This document shows positions 34,399 through 42,643 of a stretch of DNA of 64,000 nt, piece by piece (the stretch's first letter is position 1; each line of letters starts with the position of its first letter). Source of the stretch: JAHBTB01 sp964451255 (lineage in GTDB: Bacteria; Armatimonadota; Fimbriimonadia; Fimbriimonadales; Fimbriimonadaceae); assembly GCA_964451255.1 (NCBI GenBank), contig CAYVHL010000004.1, forward strand, positions 62,001-126,000, given 5' to 3'. The notes under the pieces are model-generated. The model searched no databases and was not told the DNA's origin. It saw only the letters and a program-made list of their open reading frames with translations. The position numbers and the translations under genes are program-made.

Positions 34399-35895
34399 TT
34401 ATCCGCCGGGGGAGCACCAACCTCCCGACCGAGACACCGCGTCGTGCCAACGAGCGAGCAATCCGGCGCGGGTCTCGGCACTCATCGACGGTTCGTACCT
34501 CTTGTCTTCCTGCCAGTTCTGGGAGATCTCTGAGGGGCTCGCCCAGAAGCCGACCGCCAGGCCGGCCAAGTAAGCCGCGCCAAGAGCGGTCGCTTCGGTG
34601 ACGACAGGCCGGACGACCGGGATCCCCAGGATGTCCGCCTGGAACTGCATGAGCAGGTCGTTGCGGGCCGCCCCGCCGTCAACGCGTAGTTCGCGGGGCG
34701 GAATGCCGGAATCCCGCTCCATCGCGGACAGGACGTCCGACGTCTGGAAAGCGATCGATTCCAAGGCGGCCCGGGCCAAGTGGCCTGCGGTCACCCCGCG
34801 GGTCAGCCCGAAAACGCTTCCACGGGCATTGCTGTCCCAATAGGGCGCGCCGAGCCCGACGAACGCGGGAACCAGGAACACCCCGCCGTTGTCGGGGACG
34901 CTCCTCGCAAGGGGCTCGATCTCGGACGTGTCGCGGATGATTCCCAAGCCGTCCCGCAGCCACTGCACCACGGCGCCAGCGACGAACACGCTCCCCTCAA
35001 GTGCGTAGGCGGTCCGCCCCCTGGCCCGCCAGGCCGGGGTCGTCAGCAGTCGGGACTGGCTCCGCGCCGCCTCGTCGCCAGTGTTGAGGAGCACAAAACA
35101 CCCGGTTCCATAGGTGTTCTTGGCCATCCCCGGCGCGTGGCAGGCCTGGCCGAAGAGCGCGGCCTGTTGGTCGCCCGCGACGCCCGCGATCGGCACCGCC
35201 GCTCCGAAGAGTCCGGCGGAAGTCTCCCCCACGACGCCGCTACTGTCCACGATTGTCGGCAAGAGAGACGCTGGGATCCTAAACAGATCAAGTAACTCAT
35301 CGTCCCATTCCAGGTCGCCTATCCCGCACAACAGGGTCCTTGAGGCGTTGGTGACGTCCGTGACATGCACCCGGCCCTCGGTCAGCCGGTAGACCAGCCA
35401 CGAATCGACCGTGCCGAAGGCCAGTTCTCCCCGTTCGGCCCGGCCCGACGCGCCCGGGACGTTGTCCAGGATCCATCGAACCTTCGTCGCGCTGAAGTAG
35501 GGGTCGAGCAGGAGCCCTGTCTTGGCCCGGACCATGGCCTCTGCCCCCGCCGCCCGCAGGCGGTCGCACTCCCCGGCCGTGCGCCTGTCCTGCCACACGA
35601 CCGCGTTGTAGACGGGCTGCCCGGTCTCCCTGTCCCAGACGATGGTCGTCTCCCGCTGGTTGGCGATGCCGATCGCGGCGACCTCGCCCGCCTGCACCCC
35701 GGCTTTGGCCATCGCCTCCTGGGCGACGCCGATCTGCGTGCTCCAGATCTCCACCGGGTCGTGCTCCACCCAGCCTGGCTGGGGGAAGAGCTGGCCGAAC
35801 TCCTTCTGGGCGACAGCCGCGACGCCGCCCGAGTGGTCAAAGAGGATCGCCCGGCTGCTCGTCGTCCCTTGGTCGAGTGCGAGGACGTAGTCGAT
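34399..35895 (-). CDS. glpK: Glycerol kinase, start codon abnormal
   Basis: Phosphorylates glycerol with ATP. All FGGY-family motifs are present: DQGTTSSRAILFDHSG near the N-terminus, GQLFPQPGWVEHDP, NQRETTIVW, VVWQDRRT, GVAGDQQAALFGQ, NTYGTGCFVL and GGAARNDLLMQFQADI. If ATC at 35895 were the start the length (498 residues) would match the family (about 500). No ATG, GTG or TTG exists in frame between the upstream stop (35905-35907) and the codon at 35769, which would delete the ATP loop. A GTG at 35902 is one base out of frame, suggesting a frameshift or sequencing error. The gene converges with a lipoprotein gene. Confidence 0.85.
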   Translation of the reverse strand: MDYVLALDQGTTSSRAILFDHSGGVAAVAQKEFGQLFPQPGWVEHDPVEIWSTQIGVAQEAMAKAGVQAGEVAAIGIANQRETTIVWDRETGQPVYNAVVWQDRRTAGECDRLRAAGAEAMVRAKTGLLLDPYFSATKVRWILDNVPGASGRAERGELAFGTVDSWLVYRLTEGRVHVTDVTNASRTLLCGIGDLEWDDELLDLFRIPASLLPTIVDSSGVVGETSAGLFGAAVPIAGVAGDQQAALFGQACHAPGMAKNTYGTGCFVLLNTGDEAARSQSRLLTTPAWRARGRTAYALEGSVFVAGAVVQWLRDGLGIIRDTSEIEPLARSVPDNGGVFLVPAFVGLGAPYWDSNARGSVFGLTRGVTAGHLARAALESIAFQTSDVLSAMERDSGIPPRELRVDGGAARNDLLMQFQADILGIPVVRPVVTEATALGAAYLAGLAVGFWASPSEISQNWQEDKRYEPSMSAETRAGLLARWHDAVSRSGGWCSPGG

Positions 35896-35965
35896 CGCCC
35901 ACGTTTACCCGAGCGCACCGGGCGCCCGCGACGCCCCGTCCCGACGCCCCCAAAAACCGTGCTCC

Positions 35966-36010
35966 GCGCCACCTACCAACCACCTACCTGACACCTACCT
36001 GCCACCTACC
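35966..36010. repeat. Short CACCTACC direct repeats
   Basis: Four imperfect 10-12 base units of the type CCACCTACC follow each other between glpK and the methyltransferase gene. Nothing suggests a function. Confidence 0.5.
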
Positions 36011-36077
36011 CTAACTTTCTCCGGTTCCGGCCCCCGGATGGCTGGCAGCAAATGCTCGATACCACGTGGGCAAGGGG

Positions 36078-37709
36078 TCACATCTCCAGCCGACCCTGGC
36101 CTTCGCCCGCCTTCGGGATGCCAGAGATGGAGGAGTTCCAGGGGAAGGCGAACCCCTCGCCGCGCAGGAGTTGGGCGACGGTCCGGCATTGGATGGAGGG
36201 GACGGGGTCGCCACCGTCCGGGCTCTTGACGCGCGGCTCTTTGGCGGCCCAGTCTACGATCCCCTTCGTGGGGGGGACGAGCGAGATGAGGAATCCGAGT
36301 TTGGCGCCGTTCTGGGCCATCGTGGCCTGGAGGTTCTTCACATCGTCCATCTTAAGGGTCTGCCCCCCCTTGACCGAGATGATGGTGAGGTCCACCTCCC
36401 GGCTGGCGGGCATGCGGAAGCGGACGAAACCGTCCACGCCGCCGTCAGCCCCCTTCTTCTCCTGCCACGGCATGGCGCGGGGGACGAGCGAGATCGCCCA
36501 CTTCTGGAACTCGTGCTTGTCGCGACTGGCGAGCTCGTGCGCTTCGGCCTCGGTCGTCGGCAAGCCGAGGATGTCGTAATCGCCTTTCTTGCCGTTGTGG
36601 ATATGAAAGGTGTCGAAGAGGCGAGCTTCGATGAGCGACGTGGCGGTCGCGGTGATGTCGATCCCGATCCATTTGCGGCCGAGTTCTTGCGCGGCCATGA
36701 TGGTGGTCCCGCACCCGCAGAAGGGGTCGAGTACGACATCGCCGGGGTTGGACGAGGCTTCGAGGATGCGCTTGAGCAGAGCGACCGGCTTTTGGGTGGG
36801 GTAGCCGAGCCGTTCGGCGGCGGTGTTGCCGACGCGGTTAATGTCAGACCAAAAGTCCCCGATTACTTTGCCCTCCTTCTCGTCAAGAAAGACTTTGCGA
36901 CCATCAAGGCGTGGGCTGCCGTCTTGCTTGAACAAGATCAGCCCGTTCTCAAGCCATTCCTCGCGTTGCTCGAGCGAGTAAGCCCAAGAGCGGTTGGGCG
37001 GAGGCTGCGACCCTCGCCAATCGTCCCGGCCGTAGGTGCCAGTGCCCGTAATCGTGAGGTCTTGCCCGGTGAACATCCGTCCATCGTCGCCCTCCTTGTA
37101 CCGAGCCAGTTGCTGGTCGGAGAAGTTTCCGCGAGGCGGGTGCCATGTGCATTCCTGCCCTTTGCGGTACATGAACACAATATCATGCAGGCGAGAGAAG
37201 CCTTTGGCGACGTTGTTATGCGCATTTGTGCGGAGCCAGGAAATCTCATTTACAAAGTGGCGCGGTCCGAAGATTTGGTCAAGAATGATCTTCAAGTAAT
37301 GGCTGGCGGCGGGGTCGCAGTGGAGATAGAGCGAGCCGGTCGGTTTCAGTACCCGGTGCAGCTCGTAGAGGCGCGGCGTCATGCGGGCGAGGTAGGCGGT
37401 GACGTCGTTGCGCTTCAGGTACTGGATGAAGCTCTGCATGAGCGAGACGAGCGGCTGGTTCGGGCAAGAGTCCACGAACGCGTCCCACTCGGCGTACAGG
37501 TCGGGCGACCACTTCCAGGTGTCGGTGAACGCCTTGACCTGCGCCTCGGCGGGCGCGCCGGTCTGCTCTTTGAAGAGGACGTTGTAGTCCCGGTTCGAGT
37601 TGAACGGCGGATCGAGGTAGACGAGGTCCACCGATTCATCGGCGATGCGCTCCCGAAGCACCGTATAGCAGTCCCCATAGTAAAGGCGATTGCGAGTTCC
37701 GTCGGCCAC
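36078..37709 (-). CDS. DNA methyltransferase with C-terminal endonuclease-like domain
   Basis: The first 340 residues are a beta-group amino-methyltransferase: target motif DPPFNSNRDYN from residue 33 comes before the SAM motif DPFCGCGTTIMAAQ (about residue 322), and TQKPVALL precedes it. The C-terminal 190 residues contain a restriction-endonuclease-like stretch, GADGGVDGFVRF then DLTIISVKGG, resembling the Mrr/PD-(D/E)XK core although the usual acidic residue before VK is replaced by serine. The enzyme could be a solitary methyltransferase or a single-chain restriction-modification protein. No partner gene lies next to it. Confidence 0.85.
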   Translation of the reverse strand: MADGTRNRLYYGDCYTVLRERIADESVDLVYLDPPFNSNRDYNVLFKEQTGAPAEAQVKAFTDTWKWSPDLYAEWDAFVDSCPNQPLVSLMQSFIQYLKRNDVTAYLARMTPRLYELHRVLKPTGSLYLHCDPAASHYLKIILDQIFGPRHFVNEISWLRTNAHNNVAKGFSRLHDIVFMYRKGQECTWHPPRGNFSDQQLARYKEGDDGRMFTGQDLTITGTGTYGRDDWRGSQPPPNRSWAYSLEQREEWLENGLILFKQDGSPRLDGRKVFLDEKEGKVIGDFWSDINRVGNTAAERLGYPTQKPVALLKRILEASSNPGDVVLDPFCGCGTTIMAAQELGRKWIGIDITATATSLIEARLFDTFHIHNGKKGDYDILGLPTTEAEAHELASRDKHEFQKWAISLVPRAMPWQEKKGADGGVDGFVRFRMPASREVDLTIISVKGGQTLKMDDVKNLQATMAQNGAKLGFLISLVPPTKGIVDWAAKEPRVKSPDGGDPVPSIQCRTVAQLLRGEGFAFPWNSSISGIPKAGEGQGRLEM

Positions 37710-37898
37710 TCCCAGGAGTATGGACGGATCGCGTCCTGACCCTCCATCGCCGACGAACAGTGAGTCGCCGGAGACCCCGACAGGCGCCAGGCAATATTGC
37801 TGGCTTTTCCCGCGCCCGCAAACAGGTGGGGCGACACCGGCGGCTCGTCTGTGCCATTGTTGAAATGTCCCTGCAAATGTGCTGGGAAAGGAGTCAAT

Positions 37899-38672
37899 GT
37901 GGACAAAAAACTATTCCTCTTGAGCCTAGCCACGATCGTGGCGGCGCCGGCGATGGCGCAGACGACTTGGATCAGCGATTTCGAAGCCTTCACCGCGCCC
38001 ACCAACAACGGCACGGTCCTGTTCCGCCAGCCGACCTTCTCGGGCAGCACGTCCGGCAAGCTGGACACCGCTCCTGACATCAGCAAGGTGGTCCTGCCCG
38101 CCGGAGGCGTGGGCGGCAACACCACCAACATCCTCGAGGCGAACTTCTCCTTCAAGGCGGTCGACACGGGCAACTGGCTGCGGCTGACCACCTTCAACGC
38201 CGCCAACCTGGGTAACCCGACGGTCGACTTCAGCCAGTGGCTCAAGTTCGACGTCTACTCCGACCACGACATCTACATCGCCGTTGGCCTGCGCGAGACG
38301 AACTCCGCCGCCGACATCGGCGCGAACGGGGGCACCTCGGGCTCGCTCGAGTGGGTCTGCAACGACGCCATGACCGGCAACACGTCGCTCCCGGGCGGCG
38401 GCAGCCTGATCACGGCCCGCCAATGGGTCACCTACGCCGTCAACCTTGCCGCCCCGCCGTTCGTCAAGGCCTTCACGGGCAACGGCGTCCTCGAGTCGAC
38501 GACGGGAAAAGGCGTCCTGGAGCACATCGCCATCATGCCGGCCGCCGGGGCCTCCGGGGCACATGACGTCTACTTCGACAACTTCCGCCAGGAGGCCGTG
38601 CCCGAGCCGACGACTATCGCCGTCCTTGGGCTGGGCGCACTGGCCATGGCCCGGCGTCGCCGTCGGGCGTAG
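37899..38672 (+). CDS. PEP-CTERM exported protein
   Basis: The GTG at 37899 has AAAGGAG six bases upstream and opens a signal peptide (VDKKLFLLSLATIVAAPAMA). The 257-residue product ends in a PEP-CTERM tail: VPEPTT, helix VLGLGALAMA, then RRRRR. The body is beta-rich (LKFDVYSDHDIYIAVGLRET; HDVYFDNFRQEA), like carbohydrate-binding or surface sandwich domains. Third PEP-CTERM gene of the window. A palindromic repeat array begins nine bases after its stop. Confidence 0.87.
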   Translation: MDKKLFLLSLATIVAAPAMAQTTWISDFEAFTAPTNNGTVLFRQPTFSGSTSGKLDTAPDISKVVLPAGGVGGNTTNILEANFSFKAVDTGNWLRLTTFNAANLGNPTVDFSQWLKFDVYSDHDIYIAVGLRETNSAADIGANGGTSGSLEWVCNDAMTGNTSLPGGGSLITARQWVTYAVNLAAPPFVKAFTGNGVLESTTGKGVLEHIAIMPAAGASGAHDVYFDNFRQEAVPEPTTIAVLGLGALAMARRRRRA

Positions 38673-38680
38673 CGGGGAGT

Positions 38681-39275
38681 ACCACCCCGGCCTGTCGGCC
38701 ACCCCTCCACGGGAGGGGAATTGATCGGAACGGGAGGGGAATTGATCGGACACCTGTCGCCTTGCCGGGATAAAATTCCCCTCCTTCGGAGGGGTGCCCG
38801 CAGGGCGGAGATAAATTCCCCTCCTTCGGGGGGGGGGAGCCGCAGGGCGGAGATAAATTCCCCTCCTTCGGGGGGGGAGCCGCAGGGCGGAGACAGATTC
38901 CCCTCCTTCGGGGGGGGAGCCGCAGGGCGGAGACAAATTCCCCTCCTTCGGAGGGGTGCCCGCAGGGCGGCGATAAATTCCCCTCCTTCGGAGGGGTGCC
39001 CGCAGGGCGGGGTGGTTTCCCTCCGGCAGCGCAAAAGTTCCGAATACAATTGCCTTGCGTCTCCGCAGGCCGGGGATAATTCCCCTCCTCTGGAGGGGTG
39101 GCCGTCAGGCCGGGGATAATTCCCCTCCTTTGGAGGGGTGGCCGCAGGCCGGGGTGGTCTCACCTCCGACAGCGCCAAGAGTTGCGAATACAATTGCCTT
39201 GCGCCCCTGGAGGGGTGGCCGTAGGCCGGGGATAATTCCCCTCCTGTGGAGGGGTGCCCTTTAGGGCGGGGTGGT
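38681..39275. repeat. Palindromic repeat array A1
   Basis: The array opens with one unit in reverse orientation (ACCACCCCGGCC, then CCACCCCTCC) and continues with about ten units in forward orientation: AATTCCCCTCC-TTTGGAGGGG-TG-SCC-CGCAGGG-CGGGGAT. Each unit is 38-41 bp and holds two nested hairpins (CCCCTCC/GGAGGGG and GCCC/GGGC). The array ends GGCGGGGTGGT, the inverse of its beginning. Interspersed is a second motif with CGAATACAATTGCCTTGCG seen twice. There are no unique spacers of constant size, so it is not CRISPR. Confidence 0.95.
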
Positions 39276-39284
39276 AACCCACAA

Positions 39285-39683
39285 ATGCGATCAACGACGC
39301 GCTACAAATCCTTACCCTACAACCCTGAACTGAAGGCACGGGCGAGGGAGCTGCGCAAGGCGGGGATGCTCCATGAAGCCCTCATGTGGAACCAACTCAA
39401 ACGAGGAAGTCTCAACGGCCTCGATTTCGACCGCCAAAAGATCATCGGCAACTATATCGTCGACTTCTACTGCGCCGAGAAAGGCTTCGTCCTCGAACTT
39501 GACGGGCCGTCCCACCAGGAACGGTACGAATACGACCAGCGGCGGGACGCCTTCCTGGGCAGCCTGGGGCTCACCGTCGTCCGCATCCCCGTGAAGGCAG
39601 TCCTCGACGACATGGATGAGGTGGTGGAGTTCCTTAGAGACCACCCCGGCCTGTCGGCCACCCCTCCGAAGGAGGGGAATTGA
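39285..39683 (+). CDS. DUF559 endonuclease-like protein embedded in palindromic repeats
   Basis: A 132-residue protein of the DUF559 family, related in fold to Vsr and other PD-(D/E)XK nucleases. Visible core: HEALMWNQLKRG with Glu31, FDRQKIIGNYIVDFYC with Asp60, GFVLELDG with Glu71 and Asp73, and a late VVRIPVKAVLDDMD. The start is 10 bases after the end of array A1, and the last 12 codons plus stop (HPGLSATPPKEGN) are encoded by another repeat unit in the opposite orientation. Members of this family are often found among such repeats; their role is not known to me. A mobile or repair-like function is an inference. Confidence 0.85.
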   Translation: MRSTTRYKSLPYNPELKARARELRKAGMLHEALMWNQLKRGSLNGLDFDRQKIIGNYIVDFYCAEKGFVLELDGPSHQERYEYDQRRDAFLGSLGLTVVRIPVKAVLDDMDEVVEFLRDHPGLSATPPKEGN

Positions 39684-39688
39684 CCGGA
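39640..39688. repeat. Reverse-orientation palindromic repeat unit at the DUF559 3' end
   Basis: One unit reading ACCACCCCGGCC, CGGCCACCCCTCC, GGAGGGGAATTGACCGG. It supplies the DUF559 C-terminal codons and stop. The trailing TTGACCGGATCCCTGTCG is also found after the reverse units of arrays A1 and A2, so this is the same element end without the forward units. Confidence 0.9.
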
Positions 39689-39816
39689 TCCCTGTCGTCT
39701 GTGACGGCGGCCCCACTTGGCTTACTTTGCCTCCGTGCGCGGCCATGAGGTGACATGCTTAGTCGACTGGCCCGCCCGAGGAACATGGTGTACGTGGCGC
39801 AACTAACGGTAATCAC

Positions 39817-40044
39817 ATGGCTAAAGGTATCACGCTCATTGTTCTTGGTATTGTTCTCCTGATTACCTCTGTATATCAGGGGTTCTTTGTGAGACGTATT
39901 GTCACCAAAGGCCGAGCGTTCGGAACCCCGCACGTGATAGAAGGTGACGATGCGATGCTTTTGGGGGGTATCGGCGTGCTAGTGTCTGTCGCAAGTACCA
40001 GTGTTGGCGCCTGTCTGGCGGTCAGAAACGGAAGGGTCAGATGA
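39817..40044 (+). CDS. Small two-helix membrane protein, unknown
   Basis: A 75-residue protein with hydrophobic helices at residues 4-22 and 48-66 joined by a basic-acidic loop (VRRIVTKGRAFGTPHVIEGDD). The segment has lower GC than the surroundings, consistent with foreign origin. It lies between two repeat blocks and just after the DUF559 gene, so it could be cargo of the same element. The ribosome site is weak. Confidence 0.5.
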   Translation: MAKGITLIVLGIVLLITSVYQGFFVRRIVTKGRAFGTPHVIEGDDAMLLGGIGVLVSVASTSVGACLAVRNGRVR

Positions 40045-40117
40045 GGAAGTGAAAAGCAGTTATTCGCCAAGTACATTCACTGACAGGTGTTCCATGTCTT
40101 CCAATCGGGACAGGATG

Positions 40118-40166
40118 GCGGGGATAATTCCCCTCCTTCGGAGGGGTGCCCGCAGGGCGGGGTGGT
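40118..40166. repeat. Single forward palindromic repeat unit
   Basis: One complete unit (GGGGATAATTCC to GGCGGGGTGGT) of the same family as the arrays, 40 bases after the small membrane gene. The 130 bases that follow up to array A2 show no gene. Confidence 0.9.
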
Positions 40167-40300
40167 CTCTCTCCGCCAGTGGGCGGGGTATTCACATTGC
40201 GACCAACCTGACGACCGGTGGCCCGACTATTGGGCGAAATCTCCGGATGGGTGCCCCTGGTGCTAGCCAGTGCAACTAGCAAACGCTCACCACCGGCCCG

Positions 40301-40546
40301 ACCACCCCGGCCTGACGGCCACCCCTCCACGGGAGGGGAATTGACCGGATATCTGTCGTCTTGGGCGACGGCCCCCTCGGACGGCCGACACTGAATTGAC
40401 CGGATCTCTGTCGCCTTGCGGGGATGAATTCCCCTCCTGTGGAGGGGTGCCCGCAGGGCGGGGATGAATTCCCCTCCTGTGGAGGGGTGCCCGAAGGGCG
40501 GGGATAATTCCCCTCCTTCGGAGGGGTGCCCGAAGGGCGGGGTGGT
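40301..40546. repeat. Palindromic repeat array A2
   Basis: It starts with a reverse unit ending GGGGAATTGACCGGAT, passes through a spacer of about 95 bases that repeats the link TTGACCGGATCTCTGTCG, and ends with three forward units closing on GGCGGGGTGGT. The same polarity as A1: reverse unit first, forward units last, with inverted termini ACCACCCC and GGGGTGGT. Confidence 0.93.
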
Positions 40547-40567
40547 AATCCAGTAAGGAGGGGAATA

Positions 40568-41143
40568 TCAATCCGGCAGGCCAGAGGTTTGGGAAAGGCG
40601 GCGTTCCGCCGCCGCCAGATCGTCCGGAGTGTCGACGTCCAGGGCCGCCGTGTCCAGCCTGACCCGCGCCGCCCCATAGCGGTCGACAAGGGCCTTGGCC
40701 CCCCGGTCGCCCTTGAGGGAGGCCAACTCGGCAAAGTGGCTGGACTCGAAGAGGCACGGCGAGCCGTAGCCCCCGTCCCACTCGGTGGCGACGACCTCGC
40801 CCGGGGTCTCCACAAGGCGACGCAGGTGGCCCGACGTCACGAACGGCTGGTCGGCCAGGGCCAAGACGACCGCGTCCATGCCGGGGGGGAGCGCTGAGAC
40901 CCCGTGGGCGATCGAGCCGCCGAGCCCGTCCTGCCACTCCGGGTTCACCGTCAGACGGACGGGACGCGAGCGCAACACTTTGCCGACACCTTCTGCCTCC
41001 GCCCCCAAGACGACCACGACTTCGGACGCTCCGCACCCCAGAGCCGCGTCCACCGCCCGTTCGACGAGGGTCGCCCCGCCGAGCGCCTCCAGTTGCTTCG
41101 GCCGCCCCAGCCGGGAAGAGCCCCCGGCCGCCAGGACGATCAC
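40568..41143 (-). CDS. MobA-like nucleotidyltransferase for molybdenum cofactor (MocA type)
   Basis: A 191-residue nucleotidyltransferase with the signature VIVLAAGGSSRLGRPKQLEAL at the start, LALADQPFVTSGHLRRL near residue 100 and a C-terminal ALDVDTPDDLAAAE motif. This subgroup attaches CMP or GMP to molybdopterin for molybdenum hydroxylases. The GTG at 41143 is chosen because it overlaps the xdhC stop (GTGA). Adjacent to xdhC and the two hydroxylase subunits, so it very probably prepares their cofactor. Confidence 0.9.
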   Translation of the reverse strand: MIVLAAGGSSRLGRPKQLEALGGATLVERAVDAALGCGASEVVVVLGAEAEGVGKVLRSRPVRLTVNPEWQDGLGGSIAHGVSALPPGMDAVVLALADQPFVTSGHLRRLVETPGEVVATEWDGGYGSPCLFESSHFAELASLKGDRGAKALVDRYGAARVRLDTAALDVDTPDDLAAAERRLSQTSGLPD

Positions 41144-42090
41144 CCCGAACCGGCGCAACCGGCCAGCACCCCCTGCATCTCGGCGAGGACGGACAGCGCG
41201 ATCTCCTCCGGCCCTTCCGCTCCCAGGCGCAACCCGACCGGAGAATGGAACTTCGACGGCCTGTCCATAGCGAGTTCGGTCAGGAGCTGGTCGGCCCTCC
41301 GGCGCGAGCTCACGAGCCCGACATAGGGGCTGGCGGAGCCCAGCAGCCGAGGCAGGAGGGCGAGGTCGGCCAGATATCCGTGGGTCATCACGACCACGAA
41401 CGACTGCCCGTCGAGGCCGAGCATGGCGGGCAGGTCCTCGACCGGGGCGGTGAACCGCTCGTCGGCCTGAGGGAAGCGCTCCTCGTCGGCGAACCCCGCC
41501 CGATGGTCGGCGACGCAAGTCATCCAGCCGACCTCCCTGGCCATCCGCTCCAGCGGCAGGGCGTCGTTGCCCGCGCCGACGATGATGAGGCGCGGCCCCG
41601 GCGCGACGTCTTCGATAAAGACGTCCTCCGAAGCGTCCAGAAGCTGGGCGTCGCCATGGGTCGCGCCTCCACTCCGCCAGGCCCGCGCCCCCAAGCTGGA
41701 CTCATGCAGGCTCGTGGCGATGCGGATCGGTTGTCTCCGGTCCAGGCACCGGACGAGGTCGCCCCACCCGGCGTCGGGGCGGAGCCTTTCGGCCAAGACC
41801 TCCACCACGCCGGGACATCCCATGCCGTAGCCCCACAGGACGTCGGCGTCAGACCTGGTGTCGAAAACCAGGAGCGCCGGCCCGCCCTCCGTCTGCTCCC
41901 ACGCCCTTTCTCGCAGGTCGCTCTCGATGCAGCCGCCGCTGACCATTCCGCAGACCCAGCGGTCGCGGCTGAAGAGCATCCTGGCCCCCGGCCGGCGGTA
42001 GGCGGTGCCTGATGTCCGGACCACGGTCGCGAGGACCGTCTCCTCTCGCGTGGCCAAGGCGGCCTTCAGGGTCCGGCGCAGTTCGTTCAT
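41140..42090 (-). CDS. XdhC/CoxI-family molybdenum cofactor insertion protein
   Basis: XdhC proteins bind molybdenum cofactor, help add the sulfido ligand and insert it into hydroxylases. The N-terminal part has ATVVRTSGTAYRRPGARML and MVSGGCIESDLRERAW near residue 50; the C-terminal Rossmann domain starts with LIIVGAGNDALPLERMARE and ends VGLRLGAEGPEEIALSVLAE. The length of 316 residues is normal. It diverges from the hydroxylase genes 88 bases away, and that gap should hold both promoters. Confidence 0.93.
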   Translation of the reverse strand: MNELRRTLKAALATREETVLATVVRTSGTAYRRPGARMLFSRDRWVCGMVSGGCIESDLRERAWEQTEGGPALLVFDTRSDADVLWGYGMGCPGVVEVLAERLRPDAGWGDLVRCLDRRQPIRIATSLHESSLGARAWRSGGATHGDAQLLDASEDVFIEDVAPGPRLIIVGAGNDALPLERMAREVGWMTCVADHRAGFADEERFPQADERFTAPVEDLPAMLGLDGQSFVVVMTHGYLADLALLPRLLGSASPYVGLVSSRRRADQLLTELAMDRPSKFHSPVGLRLGAEGPEEIALSVLAEMQGVLAGCAGSG

Positions 42091-42178
42091 GGGGGTGCTG
42101 GAGGTGACGGCGGAGCGCGCCGGGACGCAATCTGTATAAAGCGGCTCACCCGGGGGTTTCTCTGACTATACTGTACAT

Positions 42179-42643
42179 ATGCCTTCCTACCAACTGACTG
42201 TCAACGGGGTCAGCCACAAAGTCGAGGCGGACGCGGACATGCCTTTGCTTTGGGCGTTGCGCGACCTGATCGGACTGACGGGGACGAAGTACGGGTGTGG
42301 GATCGGGGCCTGTTCGGCCTGCGCCGTGCTGATCGACGGCAAGGCGACCCAAAGTTGCCAGACGACGGTCGCGGATGTGGGAACGGCGAAGATCGTGACG
42401 ATCGAAGGCTTGGCCAAGGGCGCTCACCTCCACGTCGTCCAGCAAGCCTGGGTCGACCACGACGTGCCCCAGTGCGGCTATTGCCAGTCCGGCCAGGTCG
42501 TGGCGGCCGTCGGCCTCTTGCAGGCCAAGCCGCACCCGACGGACGCCGAGATCGACGAGGCGATGACCGGCCATATCTGCCGTTGCGGCACGTACCCGCG
42601 CATCAAAGAAGCCATCAAGGCGGTCGCAGGAGGCGCCAAGTGA
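42179..42643 (+). CDS. 2Fe-2S subunit of a molybdenum hydroxylase (IorA-like)
   Basis: The small electron-transfer subunit of xanthine dehydrogenase-family enzymes. The plant-type cluster ligands are in GCGIGACSACAV and the second cysteine set in PQCGYCQSGQ and ICRCGTYPRI. The length of 154 residues is typical. The stop overlaps the start of the large subunit by four bases. A separate FAD subunit is missing, which fits IorAB-type enzymes that pass electrons to a cytochrome. Confidence 0.96.
   Translation: MPSYQLTVNGVSHKVEADADMPLLWALRDLIGLTGTKYGCGIGACSACAVLIDGKATQSCQTTVADVGTAKIVTIEGLAKGAHLHVVQQAWVDHDVPQCGYCQSGQVVAAVGLLQAKPHPTDAEIDEAMTGHICRCGTYPRIKEAIKAVAGGAK

Noticed and set aside
36066..37739. 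A 557-codon plus-strand frame
   Set aside because: Mirror of the methyltransferase gene with no motif.
38681..39275. CRISPR array
   Set aside because: Units are joined without unique spacers of constant length, are themselves double palindromes, and change orientation; no cas genes are present.
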